64,000 bases of DNA from Stenotrophomonas rhizophila. Lineage in GTDB: Bacteria > Pseudomonadota > Gammaproteobacteria > Xanthomonadales > Xanthomonadaceae. Shown piece after piece: positions 42,584 through 53,815 of the stretch (the stretch's first letter is position 1; each line of letters begins with the position of its first letter). A program made the translations under genes and the position numbers. The stretch covers positions 2,539,501-2,603,500 of the forward strand of contig NZ_CP016294.1 in the NCBI RefSeq assembly GCF_001704155.1. Direction: 5' to 3'. The notes under the pieces were generated by a model. It worked only from the letters and a program-made list of their open reading frames with translations. It ran no database searches and was not told where the DNA came from.

Positions 42584-43692
42584 GCTTCGATTGTTTCGGC
42601 GCTGGGGTAATCGGTGAACCCGGGTTCGGCGCCGCCGAAGAAGGTCGCCTTGTCCGGCGTGTTCAACTCCAGGCCCTGCTGCAGGCGCAGCGGCAGGTCG
42701 GGGTTGGCGATGAACGGACGGCCGAAGCCGATCAGGTCGGCCCAGCCCTTGGCCAGCGCTTCTTCGGCGCGCTCGACGGTGTACTTGCCGGCATAGATCA
42801 GGGTGCCGCGATAGATCATCCGCAGCGCTTCCTTGAACGCCACCGGCATCACCGGCGCGTCCTCCCAGTCCGCTTCGGCGATGTGCAGGTAGGCCACGCC
42901 GATGCTGTCCAGGATGTGCGCGGCGGCCAGGTAGGTGGCCTGCGGGGTGTCGTCCACGGCGCCCTGCAGGGTGGTCAGCGGGGCCAGGCGCACGCCGAGC
43001 CGGTCAGCGCCTACTTCGGCGGCGACCGCTTCGGCCACTTCGCGCAGGAAACGCAGGCGGTTCTGCAGCGAACCACCGTAGCCGTCGGTGCGCTGGTTGG
43101 CCTGCGAATCGATGAACTGGTTGATCAGGTACCCGTTGGCGCCATGCAGTTCAACGCCGTCGAAGCCGGCGTCGATGGCGCGGCGGGCGGCCAGCGCGTA
43201 GTCGCGCACGATCTGCGGGATTTCGCTGACGTCCAGGGCGCGCGGCATGGAGTGCTGGACCATCTCGCCTACCCCGCCCTGTGGGCCGGTGCCGGCCACG
43301 TCGACGAAGACCTTGACGCCTTCGGCCTGCAGGGCCGAGGACGAAACCGGTGCTTCACCGTTCGGCTGCAGGTCCACGTGCGAAACGCGGCCCACGTGCC
43401 AGAGCTGGGCGAAGATGCGGCCGCCGGCGGCGTGCACGGCATCGGTCACGCCGCGCCAGCCGGCGACCTGGGCGTCATCGTGGATGCCGGGGGTCCAGGC
43501 GTAGCCCTGCCCCTGCGGGCTGATCTGGGTGCCCTCGCTGACGATCAGGCCGGCCGAGGCGCGTTGGGCGTAGTACTGCGCCATCAGCGGGGTGGCAACG
43601 TTGCCGGCAGCGGCACGTGAGCGGGTCATCGGCGGCATGACGATGCGGTTGGGCAGGGTCAGCGGGCCGAGGCGGTAAGGGGTAAACAGCAT
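42580..43692 (-). CDS. Alkene reductase, old yellow enzyme family (NemA-like)
   Basis: A 370-residue FMN-dependent NADPH oxidoreductase that reduces activated C=C bonds and often nitro compounds. Signatures: LFTPYRLGPLTLPNRIVMPP at the start, QLWHVGRVSH, FDGVELHGANGYLINQF with the His/Asn substrate pair, and FGRPFIANPDLP near the end. The length matches NemA/OYE monomers. The ATG at 43692 begins the domain; upstream frame is not family-like. Such genes are frequently controlled by electrophile sensors, but no such regulator is adjacent. The 3' end meets a REP hairpin and a terminator. Confidence 0.94.
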   Translation of the reverse strand: MLFTPYRLGPLTLPNRIVMPPMTRSRAAAGNVATPLMAQYYAQRASAGLIVSEGTQISPQGQGYAWTPGIHDDAQVAGWRGVTDAVHAAGGRIFAQLWHVGRVSHVDLQPNGEAPVSSSALQAEGVKVFVDVAGTGPQGGVGEMVQHSMPRALDVSEIPQIVRDYALAARRAIDAGFDGVELHGANGYLINQFIDSQANQRTDGYGGSLQNRLRFLREVAEAVAAEVGADRLGVRLAPLTTLQGAVDDTPQATYLAAAHILDSIGVAYLHIAEADWEDAPVMPVAFKEALRMIYRGTLIYAGKYTVERAEEALAKGWADLIGFGRPFIANPDLPLRLQQGLELNTPDKATFFGGAEPGFTDYPSAETIEA

Positions 43693-43812
43693 GGGGGAGG
43701 TCCTTGGTAAACGACTGGCCCAAGGATGGGGACGACCCAACGCGGCAAAAAGCGCCATGGCGGCAAAACAGTTGTGCCGTGGGTGCAATGATCGGACACC
43801 AGGACCGCCTGG

Positions 43813-43834
43813 GACACGCATGGCGTGTCGCTAC
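43813..43834 (-). repeat. SMAG-like REP hairpin
   Basis: On the minus strand, GTAG, one base, then stem GACACGC, loop CAT and GCGTGTC. It touches the 3' end of the EcsC-family gene. Confidence 0.8.
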
Positions 43835-44700
43835 GGGGTTTCGCCTGCGAGCTGGTTGTAGGCGGCGCGCACGGTTTCGTAGCCGTACTGCTTTTCCAGC
43901 CGGCGCACGATGAAGTGGCCGCGCGCCATGTCCTGGTAGTAGTCGGTGAACATGGTGTTCAGGGTGGCGCCGGCAACCGCGCCGATGATCGGCACCGCCT
44001 GGGCGGCGAACTTCTCGGTAACCACCACGCCGAAGCGGGCGGCGACCTTTTCGACGATCTTGGCCAGCCACTTGCCGGCTTCCTTCGGGGTCAGGCCGAT
44101 CATCACGCCACCGCCGCCCACCGCAGCGCCGGCCAGCTCGGCCGACAGGTGGCGCATCACTTCGGCGGTGAAACCACGGGTGATGTAGTAGCCGGTCTCG
44201 CTGGCGTCGTCCTGGCCGGAGTTGCCGCCCAGCGCGAACACTTCCAGGCAGGCGTGGCGGGTGCCCATCTCGCTCAGGTCGAACCCTTCGCTGCGCGCGA
44301 CGTCGGCGACCGAGCGCATCATGATCGTGGTCGACACCGGCAGCTCGAGGAACAGCGCGGTGAAGCCGAACGCGCCGCCCAGCGCTCCGGTGGTGGCGGC
44401 CGCCAGCTTGTGCCAGCGCGTGGATGCGGCCTTGCCGGGGGTGTTGTCCATGCTCCACAACGCGGCCTGCGCCGACTTGAACAGCGCCGCCTCGACCGCC
44501 CCGTGGATGCGCCGCGACACCGACTGCGGCAGCTTCTTCACCGCGAACTCCAGCGGCGAACCAATCAGGTTGGCCATCTTGGCGGTGAGCGTGGGCGATT
44601 CCAGCAGGCCCACCGCCCGTTGCAGGTCGGCCCAGTCCTGCGAGGTCGGCAGGATCTGCGCTTCCAGCGGCGGCGGCACGATACGGACAATATGGCTCAT
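43831..44700 (-). CDS. EcsC-family protein
   Basis: A 289-residue protein of the EcsC family: WADLQRAVGLLESPTLTAKM, ALGGAFGFTALFLELPVSTT (a hydrophobic stretch that may touch the membrane), YYITRGFTAEVMRHLSAELA, and AQAVPIIGAVAGATLNTMFT near the end. In Bacillus EcsC accompanies an ABC transporter; in proteobacteria it stands alone and the function is unknown. No operon partner is clear; orn lies 54 bases past its start on the upstream side, on the same strand. Confidence 0.9.
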   Translation of the reverse strand: MSHIVRIVPPPLEAQILPTSQDWADLQRAVGLLESPTLTAKMANLIGSPLEFAVKKLPQSVSRRIHGAVEAALFKSAQAALWSMDNTPGKAASTRWHKLAAATTGALGGAFGFTALFLELPVSTTIMMRSVADVARSEGFDLSEMGTRHACLEVFALGGNSGQDDASETGYYITRGFTAEVMRHLSAELAGAAVGGGGVMIGLTPKEAGKWLAKIVEKVAARFGVVVTEKFAAQAVPIIGAVAGATLNTMFTDYYQDMARGHFIVRRLEKQYGYETVRAAYNQLAGETP

Positions 44701-44753
44701 GCCCGGATCATAACCCTGTCCGGTTGAACGTCATGTGCCCGGCGGCGCGCAGG

Positions 44754-45323
44754 TCAGGCCGGCAGGCCGGACAGCGCCCCCATGAACTGCCGGTAATGGC
44801 GCAGTTCGGCGATCGAATCATGCACGTCGCTCAGCGCGGTATGGCTGGAGGTCTTGCCCACGCCGGCGGCCACCGTCGGTGCCCAGCGCCGGGCCAGCTC
44901 CTTCACCGTGGACACGTCCAGGTTGCGGTAGTGGAAGTACTTCTCCAGGCGCGGCATTTCACGGTGCAGGAAACGGCGGTCCTGGCAGATCGAGTTGCCG
45001 CACATCGGCGAGGCGCCGGCCTTGATCCACTGCGCCAGGAAATTCACCGTCTGCGCTTCGGCCTGCGCCAGGGTCACCTGGCTGTCGACCACGCGCTGCC
45101 ACAGCCCGGAACGGCGGTGCTGGTTGCGGTTCCATTCGTCCATGGCTTCCAGGCGCTCCACCGGGTGGTGGATGGCGAACTCCGGGCCCTCGGCCAGCAC
45201 GTTCAACTGCGCATCGGTGACGACGGTGGCGATCTCGATGATCGAATCGTTGTCGGTATCCAGACCGGTCATTTCCAGGTCGATCCAGATCAGTCGTTCG
45301 CCTTCGGCGCCGTTGTCCGCCAT
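44754..45323 (-). CDS. orn: Oligoribonuclease
   Basis: A 189-residue DEDDh 3'-5' exoribonuclease that clears short RNAs and the linear dinucleotide pGpG produced from c-di-GMP, which links it to the cyclase and phosphodiesterase genes in this window. Catalytic motifs: [14 protein letters not shown] (Exo I), [11 protein letters not shown] (Exo II region) and [11 protein letters not shown] (Exo III with His and Asp). Length and sequence are typical. It is a single gene between the EcsC-family gene and tadA on the same strand. Confidence 0.97.
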   Translation of the reverse strand: MADNGAEGERLIWIDLEMTGLDTDNDSIIEIATVVTDAQLNVLAEGPEFAIHHPVERLEAMDEWNRNQHRRSGLWQRVVDSQVTLAQAEAQTVNFLAQWIKAGASPMCGNSICQDRRFLHREMPRLEKYFHYRNLDVSTVKELARRWAPTVAAGVGKTSSHTALSDVHDSIAELRHYRQFMGALSGLPA

Positions 45324-45389
45324 GTCATGCCCTTGTGCAGAGTGTAATGCGACATGATACCGCCTTCGCGGCGTGGCCCGGCCGTGAAA

Positions 45390-45914
45390 TCATTCCAGCA
45401 GCAGCGGCGGCTTGCCGCGTTTGGCCCGGAAATAATTGGTCAGCCGCGTACTGGCTTCCTTGGCGAGCACCCCGCCGTGCAGTTCCACGCGGTGGTTGTG
45501 GCGCGCGTCGCCGAGCAGGTCGAACACGCTGCCGCAGGCCCCGGTCTTGGGATCGGTGGCCGCATACACCAGCCGCGCCACCCGCGCATGCACCACTGCC
45601 ATCGCGCACATCGCGCACGGCTCCAGCGTCACGTAGAGGGTGCTGCCCAGCAGGCGGTGGTTGGCCAGCGCCCTGCCCGCCTGGCGCATCGCCACGATCT
45701 CAGCGTGGGCGCTCGGGTCGTGGTCGGCGATGTTGAGGTTCCAGCCTTCACCCAGCAGCGTGCCGTCGGCCCCCACCAGCACCGCACCGACCGGGATCTC
45801 GTTGAACTCGCGCTCGGCGCGTGCAGCCAGGCCCAATGCGTGCTGCATCCAGTATTCGTCCTGGTCGTGCACCGGCACGCCCAGCGGCGGAGGCGGAGAC
45901 AAGCGCTCAACCAC
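45390..45914 (-). CDS. tadA: tRNA-specific adenosine deaminase
   Basis: A 174-residue zinc deaminase that converts A34 of tRNA-Arg(ACG) to inosine. The zinc site is HAEIVAM plus PCAMC ([15 protein letters not shown]); the substrate-fold start is [20 protein letters not shown]. The GTG at 45914 is chosen as start: it overlaps the mntR stop by 8 bases, and the conserved domain begins about 20 residues later. The longer ORF to 46013 would run far into mntR. It is co-transcribed with mntR, an incidental pairing. Confidence 0.93.
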   Translation of the reverse strand: MVERLSPPPPLGVPVHDQDEYWMQHALGLAARAEREFNEIPVGAVLVGADGTLLGEGWNLNIADHDPSAHAEIVAMRQAGRALANHRLLGSTLYVTLEPCAMCAMAVVHARVARLVYAATDPKTGACGSVFDLLGDARHNHRVELHGGVLAKEASTRLTNYFRAKRGKPPLLLE

Positions 45915-46365
45915 GGCCGTCGGCCTTGCGTAGGAATGCGTCGAAGGCCGCCAGGGTGGCCTCGCTGACATGGTGTTCGATCCCTTCGGCATCGCGGCGG
46001 GCCGAATCGGCATCCACGCCCAGCGCCAGCAGGAAACGCTCCACGGTCTGGTGGCGGGCGCGCATTTCCACCGCCAGCTGCTCGCCAGCCGGGGTCAGGA
46101 ACACGCCCCGGTACGGCCGCTGGATCGCCCAGCCCTCCTTGACCAGGCGCTTGAGCGCCTTGGCCACCGTGGGCTGGGCGACGCCCAGACGGGTGGCGAT
46201 GTCCACCTGGCGTGCCTCTCGGCCATCGGCGATCAGGTCCGCGATCAGCTCCACGTAGTCTTCGACCAGCTCCGAGCGGCGCGCCTCGCGCACCTGCACG
46301 AACCCTTCCACGTGCACCTGGGCATCGATCAGCGGGGTGGCGGTCTTGGCACGGGAAGGCGACAT
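45907..46365 (-). CDS. mntR: Manganese-responsive transcriptional regulator MntR
   Basis: A 152-residue DtxR/MntR-type repressor that senses Mn(II). A winged HTH lies at about residues 35-90 ([40 protein letters not shown]), followed by a dimerisation and metal-binding region with conserved ligands ([35 protein letters not shown]). The length is like E. coli MntR, lacking the SH3-like third domain. No mntH or other transporter is next to it, so its targets lie elsewhere. Its stop overlaps the tadA start. Confidence 0.94.
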   Translation of the reverse strand: MSPSRAKTATPLIDAQVHVEGFVQVREARRSELVEDYVELIADLIADGREARQVDIATRLGVAQPTVAKALKRLVKEGWAIQRPYRGVFLTPAGEQLAVEMRARHQTVERFLLALGVDADSARRDAEGIEHHVSEATLAAFDAFLRKADGRG

Positions 46366-46379
46366 GCCTCCAGTTTACC

Positions 46380-46402
46380 GTAGTGACGGGCCCTGCCCGC
46401 CA
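46380..46402 (+). repeat. SMAG-like REP hairpin (imperfect)
   Basis: GTAG followed by stem TGACGGGC, loop CCT and GCCCGCCA, with one mismatch. It lies in the 54-base gap between mntR and the kinase gene downstream on the plus axis. Confidence 0.65.
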
Positions 46403-46419
46403 TGGGAGGCTGGCCAGGC

Positions 46420-47535
46420 TCAGTCCGCCCGACGCAGCAACCCGGTCTCGAACAGCACCGCCCCTTCCAGGTTCCGCGCCGACAGCAACCCACCATGCGC
46501 CCGGGCGAACTCGTGGGCAATGAACAGCCCCAGCCCGAGCCCGCGGCTGTCGTGGAAGCTGGCCTTGAACGGCTCGAACAGGCGCGGCAGCAGCGCTTCG
46601 GGAATCTGGCCGGCATTGCGCACCTGCAGCCGCAGCGAATCGCCGGGAAGGCCCCGCACCAGCACCTGCACCGGCGCATCGCCGCCATGCAGCACCGCGT
46701 TGCCGATCAGGTTGGAGAGCAGCTGCGCCAGCCGGTCCGGATCGCCCTGCAGGCGCGTGTCGCCCTCCACCTGCAGCTCGATCTTCGCCTTCGGGTGGGC
46801 GCGGCCGACCTCGTTGACCACCACGGCGGCCACCTCGGCCAGGTCGCATTCCTCGGTCTGCAGGCGCAGGCCGCCGCTGCGGATCCGCGAGAAATCCAGC
46901 AGCTGCTCGACCATCCGCGCCATGCGCACCGCGCTGTTTTCCAGGTGCACCAGGGTCTGCTGCGCAGACGGGTCGTCGGGCAGGTCCAGCGACAGTTTGT
47001 CGGCGCACAGCAGGATCGCCGACAACGGCGTACGCAGGTCGTGGGTGAGTACCGCCATCATGGTTTCGTTGAGCTTGAGCGCGTGCTCCAGGGCCTGGTT
47101 GCGCGCCTTGAGCAGCTGCTTCTGCTGGTAGAGCTCGATGAACACATTGACCTTGCTCATGATCACCTGCGGCTCGATCGGCTTGTGCAGGAAATCCACC
47201 GCGCCGCTTTCGTAGCCCTTGAAGGCGCGCACCGGGTCGTTCGGAGAGGCGGTCAGGAAGATGATCGGCACATCACGGCTGCGCTGCGAACCGCGCATCA
47301 GCTCGGCCAGCGAAAAACCATCGATCTCCGGCATGTGCACGTCCAGCAGCGCCAGCGCCACTTCGTGTTCCAGCAGCAGTTCCAGCGCTTCGGCACCCGA
47401 GGCCGCGCACAGGATATCCAGGCCGTCGCGGCGCAGCAGCGCCTCCATGGCGACCAGGTTCTGCGGGACGTCATCGACGATGAGCAGGTTCACGCGCTCG
47501 GTGGCCGGCGTCGTGGTGGACTCGATAAGGTTCAT
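46420..47535 (-). CDS. Receiver-histidine kinase protein (REC-HisKA-HATPase)
   Basis: A 371-residue cytosolic kinase with its receiver first. The REC domain spans about residues 15-130 (NLLIVDDVPQNLVAMEALLR, Asp in ALLDVHMPEIDG, Lys in FLHKPIEP). HisKA follows at about 155-215 with the phosphoacceptor in MAVLTHDLRTPLSA, and the HATPase at about 260-365 (LLSNLIGNAVLHGG, RGLGLGLFIAHEFARAHGG). It is the last gene of a four-gene overlapping set with a large hybrid kinase, CheR and CheB; its ATG overlaps the cheB stop by 4 bases. The N-terminal receiver suggests it is a mid-relay element phosphorylated by the upstream hybrid kinase. Confidence 0.93.
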   Translation of the reverse strand: MNLIESTTTPATERVNLLIVDDVPQNLVAMEALLRRDGLDILCAASGAEALELLLEHEVALALLDVHMPEIDGFSLAELMRGSQRSRDVPIIFLTASPNDPVRAFKGYESGAVDFLHKPIEPQVIMSKVNVFIELYQQKQLLKARNQALEHALKLNETMMAVLTHDLRTPLSAILLCADKLSLDLPDDPSAQQTLVHLENSAVRMARMVEQLLDFSRIRSGGLRLQTEECDLAEVAAVVVNEVGRAHPKAKIELQVEGDTRLQGDPDRLAQLLSNLIGNAVLHGGDAPVQVLVRGLPGDSLRLQVRNAGQIPEALLPRLFEPFKASFHDSRGLGLGLFIAHEFARAHGGLLSARNLEGAVLFETGLLRRAD

Positions 47536-48116
47536 CGGGCAAGGCCTTTCATGCGCGAGCATAGGGAGGTGAGCGTCAGCACCGCATCGGCGCCGGCATG
47601 TGCCAGCGCAGCCGCCGGCATGATCGGGGAATAGGCATCATCGGGGCTTTGGATCCAGGCCTGCCCACCGGCGCTGCGGACCGCGGCAACGCCGGCGCTG
47701 CCGTCGTTGCTGGCCCCGGTCAGCAGGATGGCGAGCACGCCACTGCCGAACACCTCGGCGGCGCTTTCGAACAGCGGGTCGATCGCCGGCCGCGAGAACA
47801 GCACCGGCGCGTCCACCGACAACGCCAGGGCGCTGCGGCTTTCGACCAGCAGATGGTAGTCCGGCGGCGCGAAGGTCACCGTACCGGGCGCCAGCGGCTG
47901 CTTGTCCTCGGCTTCGCGTACCGCCAGCGGGCAACGCAGGCCGAGCAGGTCGGCGATCCGGCTGGGGCGGTCACGCGGCAGGTGCAGCACCACCAGCACC
48001 GGCATCGGCAGGTCCGCCGGCAGCGCGGCCAGCAGCTGCTGCAGCGCGCTCACGCCGCCGGCGGAGGCGCCGACCACGATGACCTCGAACTCGGGCTGCT
48101 CGACCGTGGCGTCCAT
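47532..48116 (-). CDS. CheB-type protein-glutamate methylesterase (no receiver domain)
   Basis: A 194-residue stand-alone CheB methylesterase domain. The catalytic triad is recognisable: Ser in VIVVGASAGGVSAL, His in VLVVLHLPRDRPS and Asp in LLTGASNDGSAG. Classical CheB has an N-terminal receiver that gates activity; that is missing here, so control must come from partner proteins. It starts with a one-base overlap (TGATG) after the cheR gene and overlaps the following kinase by 4 bases. With no chemoreceptor in the operon, it may modify a protein other than a chemotaxis receptor, or simply act as a sensor input. Confidence 0.92.
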   Translation of the reverse strand: MDATVEQPEFEVIVVGASAGGVSALQQLLAALPADLPMPVLVVLHLPRDRPSRIADLLGLRCPLAVREAEDKQPLAPGTVTFAPPDYHLLVESRSALALSVDAPVLFSRPAIDPLFESAAEVFGSGVLAILLTGASNDGSAGVAAVRSAGGQAWIQSPDDAYSPIMPAAALAHAGADAVLTLTSLCSRMKGLAR

Positions 48117-48936
48117 CAGGCCAGCTTCCGGTACAGGCGCTGTTCGCGCGCGCAGGCTTCGAATTCATCGGCATGCTCGCCGAACTGCAGCGATTCCTTG
48201 CTGCCCAGGCCGAGGAAGCCACGGTGCACCAGCGCCTCATGGAACAGGCCAATGGCGCGGTCCTGCAGGGCGCGCTGGAAGTAGATCAGCACGTTGCGGC
48301 ACGACACCAGGTGCACTTCGGAAAACACGGTGTCGGTGGCCAGGCTGTGGTCGGCGAACACGATGTTGCGCTTGAGCCGGCGGTCGAACACCACGCTGCC
48401 GTAGCCGCTGCTGTAGTAATCCGACAACGAACCGGTGCCGCCCGCCTCCAGGTAGTTGCGGCTGAACTGGGCCATCCGGTCCAGCGCGAACGCGCCGGTT
48501 TCGGCGGCCTCCAGCGCATCGGGGTTGATGTCGGTGGCGTAGATGATGGCGCGGTCCAGCAGGCCTTCTTCCTGCAGCAGGATCGCCAGCGACCACACTT
48601 CCTCGCCGGTGCTGCAGCCGGCGATCCACAGCTTGATCGACGGATAGGTGCGAAGCACCGGGATGGCGTGCTCGCGCAGCATGCGGAAGTAGGCCGGGTC
48701 ACGGAACATTTCCGAGACCTGCACGGTGAAGTACTGCATGGCCAGCGCAAAGGTCTCCGGCTCATGCAGCAGCCGGTGCTGCAGCGCGCCCATGTTGTCG
48801 CACTCGAAGCGGGCCATGGCGTGGCGCATGCGCCGGCGCAGCGACGCCAGCGCGTAGTCGCGGAAGTCGTAGTGGTAGCGCTGGTATACGGCCTCCAACA
48901 GCAGCCGCAACTCCAGGTCGAACAGCTCGGCGTCGT

Positions 48937-48940
<4 letters not shown>
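48116..48940 (-). CDS. CheR-type protein-glutamate methyltransferase
   Basis: A 274-residue SAM-dependent methyltransferase: N-terminal helical domain (about 1-75, LRLLLEAVYQRYHYDFRDYA) and the SAM-binding domain (LWIAGCSTGEEVWSLAILLQ, YATDINPDALEAAETGAF, HLVSCRNVLIYFQRALQDR). It methylates glutamate side chains, normally on chemoreceptors; here it is paired with a CheB domain and two kinases but no receptor. The ATG at 48940 overlaps the hybrid-kinase stop by 4 bases, supporting this start. The set looks like an adaptation module within a phosphorelay rather than the main chemotaxis cluster. Confidence 0.95.
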
Positions 48941-52035
<3,095 letters not shown>

Positions 52036-52192
52036 GCACACGGTTCCAGGGTGAAAAGGGGTTCGATGTTAACCGAACTGTGAATTCGGGCGTTATACGC
52101 CAAATGGCGACGTGTTCAGAACCAATGTTGACATTATCTTCACATCACGGCTTCTACGGTTCAGCCTCTTAAAGGGGAGTAAAACCGCCGCC

Positions 52193-53350
52193 GTGGTCCA
52201 GGCAGTCACCGATATCGCGCCGCTTGCTGATGATCGTCTGCAGTTGCAGCTGTTGATCGATCACGTATCCGATCACGCGATTTACCTGCTTGACGCGCAT
52301 GGCTGCATCCGCAGCTGGAACCGGGGCTGCCAGCGGGTCAAGGGCTATTCCGCCGAAGAAGTCATGGGGCAGCACGTGCGGCTGTTCTACGCCCCCGACG
52401 AGCGCGCCTCCGGCACCGCCGAACACACCCTCGGCCAAGCCGAGCAGCATGGCCGCTACGCTGGCGAAGGCTGGCGGGTGCGCCGCAGCGGCGAATGCTT
52501 CCGCGCCAGCGAGGTGATCGAAGCCGTGCGCCAGGACGGCACCCTGCTCGGCTTCGTCAAGGTCACCCAGGACGTCACCGAGCGTTACCACGCCCAGCGC
52601 CTGCTGCAGGACGCCCAGCGTGCCCGCGAGCAGTTGCAGCAGTTCGAGGGCGTGGGCCGGCTCACGCGTGGGCTGGCGCACGAATTCAACAATCTGTTGA
52701 CCACCATCGGCAACGCGCTGGACCTGATCTCGCTGCGCCCCGGCGCCGATGCGCGCACCCGCGAGCTGACCGAACTGGCCCAGGCCGCCGCCGACCGGGG
52801 CTCGATGCTGACCCGCCAGCTGCTGGCGTTCTCGGCCGACCAGACCCTGGTCCGCGAGCCCTTGCAGGTAGCGCGGCTGTTCGAACAGGAACTGCCGGTG
52901 CTGCAGCGGGCCTGCCCGGACAACATCCGGCTGCGTCTGGAAGTGCCTTTCGACCTACCTCGAATCACCACCGATGGCGTACAGTTGCATACGGCTGTAT
53001 TGAACCTGCTGCTCAACAGCTGCGAGGCCATGCCGCAGGGCGGGACCATCACCATCAGTGCCACGGCCGAACACCGCCTGGCCCCGGACCTGGCCAACCC
53101 GACGCAGCGCCGCTATGTGGCCATCGCGGTGACGGACCACGGCAATGGCATGCCCCCGGATGTGGCCGAGCGTGCCAGCGAACCGTTCTTCACCACCAAG
53201 GAAGTCGGCAAGGGCAGCGGTCTGGGCCTGAGCCAGGTATTTGGCTTCGTGTCCCAGTGCGACGGTTTCGTCGATGTACAGACCGCCCCGGGACGCGGCA
53301 CCACTGTCCGTTTGTTGTTACCTGCCCTAGAGGAAGTCGCGCATGTCTGA
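52193..53350 (+). CDS. PAS-domain sensor histidine kinase
   Basis: A 385-residue cytosolic kinase: PAS domain at about residues 15-135 (LIDHVSDHAIYLLDAHGCIR, GYSAEEVMGQHVRLFYAPDE), HisKA-like region with the phosphoacceptor His in GLAHEFNNLLTTIGNAL (about 170), and an HATPase with LNLLLNSCEAMPQGG and GKGSGLGLSQVFGF. The H-E-F-N-N motif marks the NtrB/HWE-like group with a single partner. Start: GTG at 52193 with GGGGAG 13 bases upstream; a GTG at 52112 in the same frame is possible but less likely. It overlaps the receiver gene at 53343 by 8 bases, so the two are a coupled pair. Confidence 0.88.
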   Translation: MVQAVTDIAPLADDRLQLQLLIDHVSDHAIYLLDAHGCIRSWNRGCQRVKGYSAEEVMGQHVRLFYAPDERASGTAEHTLGQAEQHGRYAGEGWRVRRSGECFRASEVIEAVRQDGTLLGFVKVTQDVTERYHAQRLLQDAQRAREQLQQFEGVGRLTRGLAHEFNNLLTTIGNALDLISLRPGADARTRELTELAQAAADRGSMLTRQLLAFSADQTLVREPLQVARLFEQELPVLQRACPDNIRLRLEVPFDLPRITTDGVQLHTAVLNLLLNSCEAMPQGGTITISATAEHRLAPDLANPTQRRYVAIAVTDHGNGMPPDVAERASEPFFTTKEVGKGSGLGLSQVFGFVSQCDGFVDVQTAPGRGTTVRLLLPALEEVAHV

Positions 53351-53711
53351 GCCCCTTCGTGTGTTGATGGTCGAAGACCAGGAAGACCTGCGCGAGCTGA
53401 TCGGACAGGCGCTGCGTGATTTCGGCATCGATGTGCATACGGCGACTGACGGCCCGGCGGCCGTTCAATTGATCGACATGAACGGCGGCTTCGATGTCGT
53501 GTTCAGCGACATCAACATGCCCGAAGGCATGAGCGGCCTGGAATTGAGCGCGCATGTCGCCAATGCCCTGCCGAACGCCCGGATGATCCTGTCGTCCGGC
53601 TATGCGCGCTCCCAGCTGCCGCCGCTTCCGGAAAATGTGGAATTCCTGCCGAAACCCTACCGGCTCAAGCAGTTGGTGACGCTGTTGAAGGAATCCTCGC
53701 CGGCGACCTGA
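53343..53711 (+). CDS. Single-domain response regulator paired with PAS kinase
   Basis: A 122-residue receiver (LRVLMVEDQEDLRELIGQAL) with the phosphoacceptor Asp in VVFSDINMPEGMSG, Ser/Thr in MILSSGYARS and Lys in FLPKPYRLKQL. There is no output domain. It overlaps the upstream kinase gene by 8 bases and is surely its partner. As with other stand-alone receivers, the output is likely protein contact, perhaps with the neighbouring hybrid kinase system. Confidence 0.93.
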   Translation: MSEPLRVLMVEDQEDLRELIGQALRDFGIDVHTATDGPAAVQLIDMNGGFDVVFSDINMPEGMSGLELSAHVANALPNARMILSSGYARSQLPPLPENVEFLPKPYRLKQLVTLLKESSPAT

Positions 53712-53815
53712 TGCGCGCCGAGGTGAATGCTTCATACCTGAACGGCGCACTTCACACCGGCACTGCAAACGCGGCGGGATAGTACCTGCGTACTCCGTTT
53801 GACAGGACGCACGGA

